Part shown: piece after piece, positions 1 to 11,100 of the stretch
Numbering within the stretch: position 1 is the stretch's first letter
Layout of the letters: each line of letters opens with the position of its first letter
Source of the DNA: Byssothecium circinans
Lineage: Eukaryota; Ascomycota; Dothideomycetes; Pleosporales; Massarinaceae
Direction of reading: 5' to 3'
NCBI GenBank assembly: GCA_010015675.1
Contig: ML977005.1
Location: 243,240 to 264,274 of the forward strand
DNA: 21,035 bases
Translations under genes and position numbers: made by a program
The notes under the pieces: generated by a model
The model's input: only the letters and a program-made list of their open reading frames with translations
The model's database searches: none
What the model was told of the DNA's origin: nothing

Positions 1-227
1 ACTAATAAAGCTAGTATTAGACTAGCTATTATTAGTTAGTTAGTTCTAGAGCTTTCTATTTAATTTCAAATTAATTTAGATTTTAAATCAAGGATCGTAG
101 ATTATTAGGTAATAGATCTTGATCTATGCTAGATCTTAGATTATTAGATAATAGATCTCAATCTATAGTATAGAAAATACTCAGGGCTAGTATAGGATAT
201 ACTTAGGACTAAATATATATAAATAAG
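1..227. other. AT-rich flank left of the outer retrotransposon
   Basis: No gene or recognisable element is seen in this stretch. It is AT-rich with many CTAG and TAG words, as expected for RIP-mutated DNA. It holds the short tandem duplication listed separately and ends at the target site of the outer gypsy element. Confidence 0.6.
99..166. repeat. Imperfect tandem duplication, period 39 bp
   Basis: A word beginning AGATTATTAGGTAATAGATC at 99 recurs 39 bp later at 138 as AGATTATTAGATAATAGATC. The copies differ mainly by G/A and T/C changes. The second copy is recognisable for about 29 bp. No function is inferred. Confidence 0.6.
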
Positions 228-232
228 TGCTA
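228..232. repeat. Target-site duplication TGCTA, left copy
   Basis: TGCTA sits directly before the 5' TG of the outer element's left LTR. The same five bases follow its right LTR at 14416-14420. Five-bp duplications are usual for Ty3/gypsy integrases. Confidence 0.9.
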
Positions 233-692
233 TGTTACAAGATAATGTATAAGCGCAGCCATGGAGGAATGATACGCTTAGGGAGAGTATCAAATAGTAG
301 GGCGCAGGACAGGGTTAAGGCATTAGTCACGTAAACGTAATCCTACCAAGACTAAAGGATCCTATGGATCCTAGGATTATAGAGAGATCCTAGGATTAAA
401 AGGAGTAGGGGCTCTAGGTAGGATCAAGGACTTAGCGAAGGAATAGAGTAAGTAGTATAAAGACTAGATAGATTTCCTTTATCTTTCTAATTCTAGTTCT
501 TTATAGTTAACTCTCTATAGTTTATCTCTTACCTAGATTAATACTTAGTTATTCTATAGTTAGTTATAGAATTAGTTACTTTCGCACGTTTACCTTTTAA
601 ACTACTAAAGTATACTACCTAACGTATATACCCTATACTAATTAACCTCCCCTAACATGGACTAGGCTTAGCAAGTATACCCCTTAGTAATA
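233..692 (+). repeat. 5' LTR of outer element (460 bp)
   Basis: It starts TGTTACAAG and matches 13956-14415 over its full length. Its last two bases are TA where the partner has the expected CA, a C-to-T change at the very terminus. The second half is almost identical between the two LTRs, while the first half carries most of the transitions. It contains repeated GATCCTAGGAT words near 355-400. Confidence 0.93.
456..462 (+). promoter_or_regulatory. Possible TATA box in the outer 5' LTR
   Basis: TATAAAG lies about midway in the LTR and is preserved in the partner LTR at 14179-14185, although neighbouring bases changed. Placement suits a U3 promoter, but in AT-rich DNA such words arise easily and no start site can be seen. 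Confidence 0.3.
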
Positions 693-722
693 CTTTAACT
701 ACCTATAGGTTTAAGAACCTAA

Positions 723-1690
723 ATGTACGTAATAGTAGCTCCTGCTACCCTACGTGCTACTAGTAGTAGTATTAGAACACCTGCTTTAAGTCTAGCATTA
801 GTAATAGCTAACTAAGCTAACTAGTTACAGTAATAGGCTAAATAGATTAATAGATTAATGCAAGTAATTACTTAACTCTAGGCTAAGGATACTATACCCC
901 ATAGAAAGATTATAGCGCTAGAGAAGTATAATAGAGGATGAGATAGCTTAAAGCTATTCCTTACTAACATAGATTTATACTATCAATTTAATGCCCTAAT
1001 AGAGGATTTAGATAAAATCCTTATGGCTAGCATGCACCTAAAGGATAAAGCAGCCACGTAGATACAACCCTTTATAGATGACTATCTTACAAACAAGATA
1101 AGGCATTATAAGGATGACACGAAGACCATTTTCAAAAGCTAGATAGCGTTCAAGGATAAGATTTAGAAGGTATTTAGAGAACTTAATAAAGAGACCTAGG
1201 CAGAGTAGAAGATATCTTAGATCTAGCAGGAAAGATTAGTTACTAGATATGTGATAGAGTTTAAGTAGCTATAATTAAAGATTAATTAGGATGACGCGCT
1301 ATTGCACACAGCCTTCTACAATAGATTAAAGGAAATAGTTAAGGATAGTATAATCTACTATAACAAGCTAGAAGACTTATAAGACATAATTAACCTAGCT
1401 ACCTAAATTAATAATAGGCTCTACAAACGAGTAATGTAGAAAAAGCAAAAGAATATAATAGTTATTCTTAACTCTAGAAAATATAGGAAGCTAAAGACAC
1501 CACAATATAACTAAGACGGCAATATAGTAATAACAGATAAAGTCTAATAAAAAAAGCAATTTAATAAGGGTAAGAGAAGATAGCTAGACGGCTTAACCTA
1601 TGAATAACGCTAGGAATGCTTCAAGAAGAAGGCATGTCTCTAATGCAGTAAAGTAGGACACTTCCATAGAAATTACCTAAAGAACCAAGG
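723..1690 (+). pseudogene. gag: Gag of outer gypsy element, degraded
   Basis: Gag forms the capsid and nucleocapsid of the element's virus-like particle. The ATG at 723 is 31 bp after the LTR and opens a frame held, through many TAG/TAA codons, to the zinc knuckle. An N-terminal stretch (about 800-880) is rich in presumed Gln and Leu and may be a coiled coil. The capsid part contains SLKLFLTNIDLYYQFN-like sequence near 945-995, typical of Ty3/gypsy Gag. The nucleocapsid CCHC knuckle lies at 1635-1676 (CxxC...GHFHRNY); its last Cys reads Tyr (TAC, reachable from TGC by one G-to-A change). Right after the knuckle the coding signal moves to the -1 frame (next entry). Function is clear from family resemblance; the copy cannot make full-length protein. 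Confidence 0.82.
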
Positions 1691-3064
1691 CTAGGAGCGG
1701 TCAAGATTAGGATAATCAAGTTCAAGGTAACGGGACCTAAGGAGGAAGAGTTAGAGAAGCTACGCTGGTAACTTACTCCCTACCTACTTTTAGAACTAGA
1801 TTAGACAAGATCCCCTAATAACAACGTTAGCAAAACGGACCTTAATACGCTCTTTAGAAGATTCCAAGGATTACTAAGCCTAAGCTAAGGTCTAGCTAAG
1901 AATAAGGTACTAGACTAGGTAATTCAATAATAGCTAAATGCTAGAATATACTAGAGATACGCTAGCACTACGCATGAAGGACTAACTTGCGCCGTACCCA
2001 TATTAGTATATAGAGAGGAAGCTAGCAAAGTAGTAGTAGAGGCTATGCAGATCTAAGGTTTACATGCTATAGGGAAATACATTAGGGTAGAGGTACCTAA
2101 AAAGAATCTTTACTAAGAAGTTAATTAGTACTAGTGTTAGAAGGACCTATGCCTCTACTATAAGCAAGTAAAGAATAAGGTTAGATAATAACTTAGATAG
2201 ATATTACATATCATAGTCCTAGATAAAGACTATCTAGTAGTAGCATGCTACACCTATTACTTTAGCAAATAGTAATAGCAGCACGAACGTATTAGCTAGC
2301 ACAAGTGCTATAATGAGTATTGCTAGATGCATTAGCTAAGCAAACATGTCGTAGGATATTAGCTAGTAGGACCTATAGATAGGAAGATACTAGAATACAA
2401 TATTAAAGACTACCATTATTAACACCCCCTAAGATACCCTGTAAGCTAAGAGCACGAAGAAATAGACTAGGCATAGTGCGAGATGATTCTTAACTGCATG
2501 TTCTATACGCTCTGCAAAGAAGAAGCTGCGTAGGATAAGAGAGGTTAGGACTACGACCTACTTATAGCAAAAGAATGCCTAGATAAGGACTGTAGATGCT
2601 ATGCACTCCCCGCCCTTCCCCATGAATCTAGGAAGGACGCTCGATAGAGGAAGCAAGGCGATTCTAAATAACATTAGTAGAAAATGCTAGATGATTAGTA
2701 TTAGGAAAGGATAGCCTAAGGTAATAAGCTAGTGAATATAACCTAATTCCCTATAAGGCTAGAATCCTTAACACCCAACGACGCCATAGAAAAGGAAAGT
2801 CATAATAACTCGCCCTACGAATAGTGCTTTAATGACTTATATCAAGCACATCTCTTAGAAAAACTTAGGAAGGGTTTCCTAAGGGAGGAAGACGAACGAC
2901 TAAAAGAACACGCTCGTCTGCCTTAGACAGCGTGCTGCATAGACGGCTGTCAAATTCACCTACCTAAGGAAGAAGTGGTAGGAAGGTCCTTAGAAGAACC
3001 CTAAGGGTCAAAAAACTAGAATGCTACTAAAGATAAGGTCATGCTAGTAAGAGTATTTCTATGA
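1691..3064 (+). pseudogene. Gag C-terminal or linker region with four C-x4-C-x2-H modules
   Basis: This is a frame of about 457 codons lying -1 relative to Gag and +1 relative to Pol, crossed by TAG/TAA codons but with extended protein-like sequence. Four modules with spacing C-x4-C-x2-H appear at 2135-2161, 2306-2332, 2576-2602 and 2933-2959: CQKDLCLYY, CYNEYCQMH, CLDKDCRCY and CCIDGCQIH. In the first and third the final His reads Tyr (TAT), one C-to-T step from CAT. The inner element has two related modules at the same relative place. A charged Leu/Glu-rich stretch (about 2840-2910) precedes the fourth. I do not recognise a named domain. Zinc binding and a nucleic-acid or assembly role are inference from the Cys/His spacing. 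The frame ends at TGA 3062-3064, which might itself be a mutated CGA. Confidence 0.6.
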
Positions 3065-6000
3065 TAACCCTATATAACGTACGACACCTAGACCTACTAG
3101 TTTATTAATTAAAGGTAGAAGTGCGCGTATACAGACGCAGGCTTATAGCACTAGTAAATAGTAGAGCTACATAGATAATTATCTCCCTATAAGTAGTTAA
3201 GAAATATAATATACCCTATTAAAATAAGGAATGTTTAATATGAGTAGTATTAGCTAATAATAGACTAATATCTTATAGTAATAGATTCTTAAGGTTAGAA
3301 ACCTAAGAAGTGTTATTCCATATACTTAGGATTAAAGACATAACATCCTTTAACATTATAGATCTTAGTAGAGAAAACATGTTAATTAGTTATAATTAGC
3401 TTATGAAGCACAATCCTACTATTAATTAGTAGAAAGGCATAATGTTTAGCCAAGAACTAGCGCGCAAGGTTGCTAGAACACGTTACGGAAGATTAAGCCT
3501 GGCAATCTAAAGCTTACCTAGTTAGACTAAATGGATTAGCAAGATATCACCTTATAAGGTTAAGAAGATCTATAAGAAGGACTCTTTATAAATAGGAGTT
3601 ATCTAGATACAGAGAGTTACGCCTATAAAAGATGAACCCTAACTAATGATACTACTAGAATATAAGGAATTTTAAGACCTATTTAAAGAAATAGAAGAAA
3701 CTATAATACTAGATCACTAGGATTAGGATTACAAGATTTACCTAGAAGAAGGCGTAAAGCTGCGCTTAAGACTAATATATCTACTTACTCTAGACTAGTA
3801 GTTAGAACTGTAGGAGTACATTAAAAAGAACTTAAAGTAAGGATACATAAAAAAGAGTGCTAGCCTAATGGCTTTACTAATTCTCTTTATCCTAAAGAAG
3901 AATAGAAAGCTGCAACTTTATGTAGATTATAGATAGCTAAACTACGTTATGAGAAAGAACTATTACCCTCTTCCTCTAATCTAAGAACTTATAGACTACC
4001 TCTAAGGAGTTAAGTAGATTATGAAATTTAATATATAAAATAAATTCTATTAAATATAGATAGCTAAAGGCTTTAAATAGCTGACTACCTTTAAAACTTA
4101 GTATAAACTGTACGAGTATACGGTTATGCCCTTTAGATTAATGAACGCGCCTGTAACGTTTTAGGCACTTATTAATAGAGCACTTTATGAATATCTAGAC
4201 GTTTTTATGACTGCGTACCTAGATAATATACTAGTGTATACCTCTAGAACGCTTAAGGATTACATTAAACACGTTAAGAAGGTGCTTAGGAAGCTTAGAG
4301 AGTATTAATTACCTTTATAGCTAGAAAAATGCGATTTCCACGTTACGGAGATAGATTACTTAGGATTTATTATCTTATAAGATAGCATTGCTATAGACCT
4401 AAAAAAAGTCAAGACTATAAGAGAATAGCTAAAACCTAAAATAGTTAAGGATGTATAATCTTTCTTAGGATTTGCTAACTTCTACTAGAAGTTTATTTAG
4501 GGATACTTAAAAACTACAGCGCCTCTTACAGAAATTACTAAGAAAGAGAAGGGATTCCAATAGAGATAAGAATAGTAGGAGGCTTTTAAAAAGCTAAAAA
4601 AACTGTTCTTATTAGCCCCTATGTTACAGATACACGACTTAGAATAGCTACTGCGAGTAGAGACGGATGCATCAGATTACGCCCTAGGAGCGATTCTCTC
4701 GCAGTAAGGCAATAATAAAAAATAGAGACTAGTATTCTACTACTTATGGAAGTTCTTAAGAGCGGAACTTAACTATAATGTTTACGACAAGGAACTACTA
4801 GCGATAGTAGATGCCTTTAAACAATAGCAAGCCTAGCTAGTAGGCGCTAAATACTAAGTAAAAGTGTATTTAGATTACTAGAACCTAATAAGTTTTATAA
4901 TAACTAAGAAACTTAACTAACAATAGGTTAGATAGGTAAAGATAATAGTAGACTATAACTTCAAGGTACACTATCACCTAGGATTGCTAAATAGAGTGGT
5001 GGACGCTCTTAGCTAAAGATCTAACCTTTAGGAAACAGACAGACCTATTACGCATAACGCGGTCCTATAAAAGAATAGAAATGGTAGTCTAAGCTATAAC
5101 TAACCATGACTATTCAAAGGAACTCTAGTTAAACGATTAGCTAAGGTAACTAAGGTTACATAATTATAGGACAAGAAGCTTAACGAGCTTACCTAGGAGC
5201 CTAATAGACGTTAAAAAATCTAGGGAGATAAAGCATGAACGCTTATCTAAAGGCTACATAAGTCTAAAGAATATAGATACCCTAGGATTAATAAGATAGT
5301 TCAACGGATCTTAAACGAATACTTGATCCCTAATATACGAAAAATAGTTTAGAACGTGGTAGGTGACTATTTAGCCTATTCTAAGAATAAGCCTAAGAGA
5401 TATAAGCCCTATAGATTACTCTAATCACTAGAACTACCCGCACGCCTATAGATTAGCGTTATGATAGACTTCATTATAAAGCTCCTAAAATTGTTAGAAC
5501 CTAGATTAGCACGGCTATGCAACTTAATATTAGTAATCGTTGACTAATTAACTAAAGCATTAATATTCATACTAATAGAAGAAATAGTTATAGCTAAAAA
5601 GATAGCTTACGAAGTAACTAAGGCACTTATTAGTTAACATGGTATACTAGAATAGTTTATTACTAATCATAGAATATTATTCACCTCTAAGTATTAGAGC
5701 ACGTTCCTTGCAAAGCTAAGAGTTAATAAGAAACTTTTGACTAGCTTTCATCCATAGATAGATAGGTAGATGGAACGGATGAACTAGACACTAGAACAGT
5801 ATCTAAGAATGTACGCTAATAAACTATAGAATAACTAGGTTAAACTTCTACTAACAGCATAATTAGCCTATAACAGCACGAGATCCTTGATAATAGGATA
5901 CTCGCCGCACTACCTAAACTACGGATATAAGCTAATCGCTTATTAAAATCCTAAGGATGTTAAGAGTCTTTTAGCTAGAGCTAATGACAAGGCACGGCTC

Positions 6001-6576
6001 CTCCGCAAATTACACGACGAATTAAGCAAACGAATTACTTAACGGAACCTTATAATAGCTAGATTAGTAAATAAGAAAAGGCTTAAGGGACTAACTCTTA
6101 AAGAGAGGGATAAAGTTTTCCTATCATGAAAAAATTTGAAAACTAAATAGCCATGCGATAAACTAGATAACCTCTAAATAGGACCCTTTTAAATCCTAGA
6201 GGCTAAAGGACCTATTACATTCAAACTAAAGCTTCCTAAAGGCATGCGTATACACTCTATCTTTTATAAATCCCTCCTTAAACTAGTACTACTAGACGCC
6301 AAAATTAAGACACGAATTAAGCTTAAGGATAAAGATTATGAGGTCAAAGAAATTAAGGACCTACAGAAATTTAAGTATTAGTAGAAGTACTTAGTTAAGT
6401 AGAAGGATTAACTAGATAGCTAGAATACCTAGGAACTAATACAGAATCTTATAGACTATAGGATACTAGTAAAGGACTACTACTAGCGGCATTTAAAGGT
6501 AGTAACCCTGTATTCGCTAGGAAAGTAGAAAAGTCAAAGAATAAAGAAGGATTAAAAGAGGTTAAAGAAGGATTAG
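3065..6576 (+). pseudogene. pol: Pol polyprotein of outer gypsy element: PR-RT-RNaseH-IN-chromodomain, degraded
   Basis: One frame carries all enzymes needed for reverse transcription and integration. Protease: the active-site triad expected as DSG reads N-S-R at 3157-3165, followed by NIPY-type sequence. RT: YLDN at 4216-4227 where family members have YLDD. RNase H: TDASDYALGAILSQ from 4663. Integrase: first Asp kept (IDF, 5467); the second Asp reads Asn at 5665; the Glu is kept at 5773, with DD35E spacing. The zinc-domain Cys pair reads Tyr. A chromodomain follows at about 6337-6450 (YEVKEIKD ... YLVK, with Trp positions now TAG), which in chromoviruses directs insertion to marked chromatin. 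The start is uncertain because no ATG is obvious before the protease. The C-terminus is also uncertain: in-frame TAA/TAG at 6553, 6574 and 6595 may be real or mutated stops. Confidence 0.88.
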
Positions 6577-7054
6577 CCTGCAACTAGCCTAGGTTAGTTA
6601 ACGATGGTTTAGATAGCGGTAGTTTAGATAAAATAGTAGACTCTATACTTTTTAAGATCTTTACCTCTTAAATAGCGTCCATTGCGTTTAAAATATAGTA
6701 ATCCTAGTTTGCAAAAGAATGCTTATAGGCTTCTAACTTAGCTAGCTCTACGCAGAGCTAGGTAGATTTAGCCTAAAGCCACGCAGCCTCTACCTTAAAA
6801 CAAAGAAGCGTAATTTACTTTTCTTTCTTCTTTATTTACACTTTCTCCTACTCCTCTTTAGGAACAAACAGACTGCACTTAGCGTGAACCTAAATACAGG
6901 CGGTGCACTAACCTATAGCCGCATTAATAAAATAATAAAGCTTACGCTTCTAGTAACACTTGCAACCTAGCGCCATCTCTAGCCCTTAAGAACGAATTTG
7001 GTTGGTGTGATTACGACGGCGAATAGTTGACAATTTAGATAGAACCTTAGGCAT
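6449..7054 (-). pseudogene. Antisense accessory ORF of outer element, Zn2Cys6-like cysteine motif, degraded
   Basis: Read opposite to gag-pol, an ATG at 7054 opens a frame of about 201 codons with TAG/TAA at several presumed Gln codons. It aligns without gaps to the antisense product of the inner element (7618-8190) over residues 1-59, with identical residues at 5, 9, 13, 18, 20, 22, 24, 31, 37, 39, 50, 53 and 56. Cysteines stand at 31, 50, 53 and 60; positions 34 and 41, Cys in the inner copy, are Tyr here (TAC and TAT, each one G-to-A step from Cys). The restored spacing C-x2-C-x6-C-x8-C-x2-C-x6-C fits the Gal4-type binuclear zinc cluster. A Lys/Glu/Leu-rich helical stretch follows. Its 3' end runs into the chromodomain coding region. 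The end at TAA 6451-6449 is a best guess. No function is known to me. Confidence 0.62.
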
Positions 7055-7122
7055 AGTTAGGGAAAGGTTAGCGAAACCCTAGAAGAGACTATAACATAAC
7101 AAGCAACTAGGGACACGTACAA

Positions 7123-7127
7123 CTTAT
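7123..7127. repeat. Target-site duplication CTTAT, left copy (inner element)
   Basis: CTTAT precedes the TGTTA terminus at 7128 and recurs at 13873-13877 directly after the TAACA terminus, marking where the inner element entered the outer one. Confidence 0.92.
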
Positions 7128-7587
7128 TGTTAAGGTCCAGGGGGGCTTGTTACCGGAGATGGCTCAAAGAGCTTTTAGGTGACAAGGGTGCTTGAGGTTC
7201 TAGAGCTCGGTTGGTTCTCTGGAAGGGATATCAATTCGCGACACACAGTGGTACTCTAACAGTACGTGGTAATGTTCGTCTAAAGGGCGTATACTTGGTG
7301 AACTTAGGTGAGCTTATAATCATGGAGTATAAGATACTAAATAGATTGTAATCCTAAGTGAAAGGTTGAACATGACTCCTACAATATAGAGATCAAGTCT
7401 ATCTATATACTAGTTACGTCCCTTCATCCCATCCGTCCCACTCGTCCTAGTCCCTTATAGGACTTCTGGGATTCCTAGGACGCTAGGATGGTTACGTGAC
7501 TTGCTTACTACTCATGACTATCTGTCTAGTTAGGGCGTGCAGCCGGTTATTATATAAGTGTAGCGACCCTACTTCTAGATTATAACA
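7128..7587 (-). repeat. 3' LTR of inner element (460 bp)
   Basis: It matches 13413-13872 end to end, with transitions only among the differences I compared. In + orientation it lies 30 bp upstream of the antisense ORF start at 7618, so if it has bidirectional promoter activity it would be the natural promoter of that ORF (inference). Confidence 0.93.
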
Positions 7588-7602
7588 CTATCCCCCCTCT
7601 TA
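7588..7602 (-). promoter_or_regulatory. Polypurine tract of inner element
   Basis: Directly inside the 3' LTR the - strand reads TAAGAGGGGGGATAG, a purine run abutting the LTR. This is the usual plus-strand DNA primer in LTR elements. The outer element has a comparable run AGAGAGGGATAA at its 3' LTR. Confidence 0.75.
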
Positions 7603-7617
7603 GAGCTTAATGTCCTT

Positions 7618-8190
7618 ATAAGTTAACAACTACCCTCTTATTCTATTCGTTACCGCCATCAACTTGCCAACCATATTAACAGTCACGGTTCCTTCGCCAT
7701 AGTCGCTTGTTCTTATTGCGCTAACCGCCAGCTCCCTTGCAAACTGTCGTCCTTGCACAAGCGTTGCAATAGCTGTACTCGTGTTGGGCGCAGCTCATGT
7801 GAACCTGCGGGTTTACCTTTGCTAGATTTCTCGAAAATTAATAAGGAGATGGGTCGTCTTAAGGCGTTAGAGGAAGAAGAGGAAGCTCGCTTACGTGTGG
7901 AAGAGGATGTTGCCAAGGCCGCTCTACAGCGCGCTCGTCTGGTAAGGGAGAAGCTTTTAAGGCTTCGTAAATAAAAGAAACTACTTTATTAGAAGGAGCA
8001 GGAAATGTTTAATAAAGGAATGTCATCTATAGAGGAGTTAGAGGCGTTAGAAGCGTAGGAGGCTCTACTTTAGGATATCACTTCAGTGAATCCGGAGGCC
8101 GCGCTTGGTGCCGCTACTGTTAATTGGTCGCCTTTTTAGAATATTGATGCTAGTGCTTTAGGAGATACTCGCAACCTATAAGGTGTGTAA
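7618..8190 (+). pseudogene. Antisense accessory ORF of inner element, Zn2Cys6-like motif plus coiled-coil-like region
   Basis: Read opposite to gag-pol, this frame of about 190 codons keeps one frame, broken only by TAA/TAG codons (for example 7972-7974, 7987-7989, 8056-8058, 8074-8076). The start is inferred: ATA at 7618 stands where the outer copy has ATG, and ATG-to-ATA is a RIP-type change. Six cysteines at residues 31, 34, 41, 50, 53 and 61 give C-x2-C-x6-C-x8-C-x2-C-x7-C, within the Zn2Cys6 consensus. Residues about 70-140 are Glu/Arg/Leu-rich (LEEEEEARLRVEEDVAKAAL) and predicted helical. A conserved-looking MFNKGMSSIEELEALEA follows. The 3' end overlaps the end of the chromodomain coding region. 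Transcription factor, nucleic-acid binding protein or silencing suppressor are all open; none is demonstrated. Confidence 0.68.
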
Positions 8191-11100
8191 TTAGTTCCTA
8201 TGTGTTTTCATTCTCTAGGTAACCTTTCTATTTAATTAGGTATTCTCTTCTGCCTTTCCAATCTCTCTGGTCCGTGATCTTTTCAACTTTAAATTCATTT
8301 TCTTCCTTGACTTCATAATAGAATGTTTTCTGTAATGGCGTCTTAGGGTTTGCTAGTTCCAATCTAGATACGTGGAACACTGGGTGTATCTTAGCTTCTT
8401 TAGGTAGCTAGAGTTAGTAGTTAACGGGGCTCATCCTAGCTTATATTAAAAATAGTCTAACTTTGACGTTATCTAGTCCCTTACTTAGTTGTTTTGTGCG
8501 AAGATTTTTCATGAGTAGGTATACTCTATCCCCCCTTTCTAGCTGAGGTGCCATTTTTCGTTTTGTGTTTGCGTATGAAATGCTTCTGCGTTATGCCGTT
8601 TTAAGGCTAACCCATAACCGTTGGTGTACGTTCTTTAAGTCCTCTATTATTATTAAAGCTACTACTGCCTTTCCTCCTAGTAGTGTGCGTTTAAAGAGAT
8701 TTAGGTGTTTCCTGTAGTTTGCGTAGAATAGTGTCTGTCCTATAGATTCTGATATTTTATTATTATACGCCAATTAAGCCATAGGTAAAAGGGAAACCTA
8801 ATTATTCTACTAGGTATTACTATAGATTCATAGATATGTCTTTATTATACGATTCATTCTTTTAGTCTGTCCATCCGTCTGCGGATGATATGCTGTAGAT
8901 AGCTTGCGTTTTGTTCTAATTGCAGCCATTAGCGTTTTCCAGTAATTTGATGTGAAGAGCTTATCTCTGTCACTAATAATTGACTTTAGCATGCCATGGT
9001 ATCTAATGAGTTGATCCAGGATCACGTGTCTAAGTTGTTCCGCGTTATAGTCGTTTCTAAATGGTATCATTTCTACGTATTTCGTGAACCTGTTAACAAT
9101 TACTAAGATAGCGTTATAGGTTATTCTAGTCGTAAGGTCCTTTAACACTAGTAGGCCTGTTACGAAGTCCATAGAGATGTCTTCCTATGGTGTTTTTAGT
9201 AACTTAATAGGTTGCATTTCTCTGTAGGATGCGTGCGTGCTGTATTTATTTTTCTGACAGTTCGCGCATTCACTAATAAAGCGTGTAACCTTTTTTTTCA
9301 TACCTTTAAACTCATAATTCCTCTGAATTAGTTCAATAGTCCTTCGAATGCTAGGGTGTCCGTGTACAGGGTCGTCATGATATTGTCGTATGATTTCTTC
9401 CTATAGTTCCTCTAGTACTTCGTTATTGATTCACAGGATGCCGTTTAGTTATTAGGTCGGTCCTAAGGTCCCGTCCTTGTTGGCTCATAGTATTAGTGCT
9501 TCAATGGTTTCCTTTGTTCCTACGATATCACTTCGTCGGCTGAGGGCATCAGCTCGTCCGTTATCCTTGCCTAGTGTGTACATAATCTTGAATTTGTACT
9601 ATCTAAGTAACTCAGACCATCTAACTTATCTTCTGTTGAGTTGTTTAGTCATCGTAAAGTAGAGTAGGTTCTTATGGTTAGTAAAGATGGTGAGTTCAGA
9701 GCAGCTTTCTACGTATACCCTCTAGTGCTTCAATGAATCCATAATAGCTATTAGTTCCTTATCATGTACGTCGTAACGTTCTTCTAGTCCTAAGAACTTT
9801 CTTAAGTAGTAGGTGATAGGGTGCCATTAGCCATTTCTCATCTAACTAGCTGCTGCTCTAAGTGCGAGATTAGATGCGTCCGTTTTAATCCTTATTAGTT
9901 CTCCACTCCTAAATGCCACTAGTACTAGTAGGCTTATACATCTTTCTTTTAGGGTTTTGAATGCTTTCTCCTATGCTTCTAACTATCTAAAGAGTACGTC
10001 CTTCCTAGTAAGTCTTACTAGGGGTAAGGTTATCAAGGCGTATTCTTTGATAAACCTTCTATTGAAGTTGCAGAATCCAAGGAATTCCTGCACTCCTTTA
10101 ACTATTGTTAGTATCGGCTAGTCTTGTACCACTTGTATTTTCTTTGGGCTTATCTTGACCCCTATGGTGTTGACTACGAATCCTAGGAAGTTGAGTTCTT
10201 CCTTGTAGAATTCACACTTTTCCGGCTTAAGACGCAGATCTGCGGCATCTAAGCACGAAAGTACTTGCTTAACATGTCCCACATGCTCTTCAACGTTTTC
10301 TGAATAGATAAGTATGTTATCTAAGTATGCGATCACAAAGATGTCCAGGTGTGTCCGCAATACGTTGTTAATTAATGCTTGGAAAGTCGCCGGGGCGTTA
10401 GTAAGACCAAAGGGCATCACGGTGTATTTGTAGTGTCCATATCATGTCCTAAATGCTGTCTTCTATTCGTCGCCTTCCTTCATACGGATAAGATGGTATC
10501 CATCTCGTAGGTTAAGGGCCGTGAATATCTTCGCACGCACTAGTCAATCCTGTAGTTCTCTAATGTTAGGTAGCGGATAATAATTCTTAACTATGATTTC
10601 GTTTAGTTTCCAGTAGTCCACACATGGTCGTAGTGATCCGTCCTTCTTTAGGGCGAAGAGGACTAGGTATCCTGCTGGTAATTTTGACTCTTATATATAG
10701 CCTTTTGCTAGGCTCTTGTTGATGTAGTCCTGTAGAGCCTTTAGCTCTTTTTCTAATAGTTAATAGATTAGTCTAAAAGTCGGTTGCTTTCCTTCCTATA
10801 GCGTGATTTCGCAGTCCTAGGGTTAATGCTTAGGTAGCGCCGTGGCGCCTACGTCTTCCTAAAAAAGGTGCTCCTATTCTCTGTATTCTTCAGGGATCTC
10901 TAGAGGTGCCTTCTTCTCCTTTACTCTCACTTGTTGATCTATTGACTGGGCAGCATCTATGGAGTCAACCGTTCTCACTAAACGCGTCTTTATTAAAGTA
11001 ATGTTGTTAATTGCCTTCTCATCTACCATTGAACGCTGTCGGTGCGTAGGCTTTAAAGTGCGCTAGTAGGCGTAGTTTGCTAACGATATCATATTGTTCT

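Noticed and set aside
723..6576. Alternative genetic code with TAG/TAA read as amino acids
   Set aside because: Stops replace both expected Gln and expected Trp, and come with C/T and G/A differences between LTR copies and with missense changes at catalytic sites. RIP explains all of it.
9477..9662. Open + strand frame opposite the inner RNase H/integrase junction
   Set aside because: Shadow of the - strand pol frame; hydrophobic low-complexity product.
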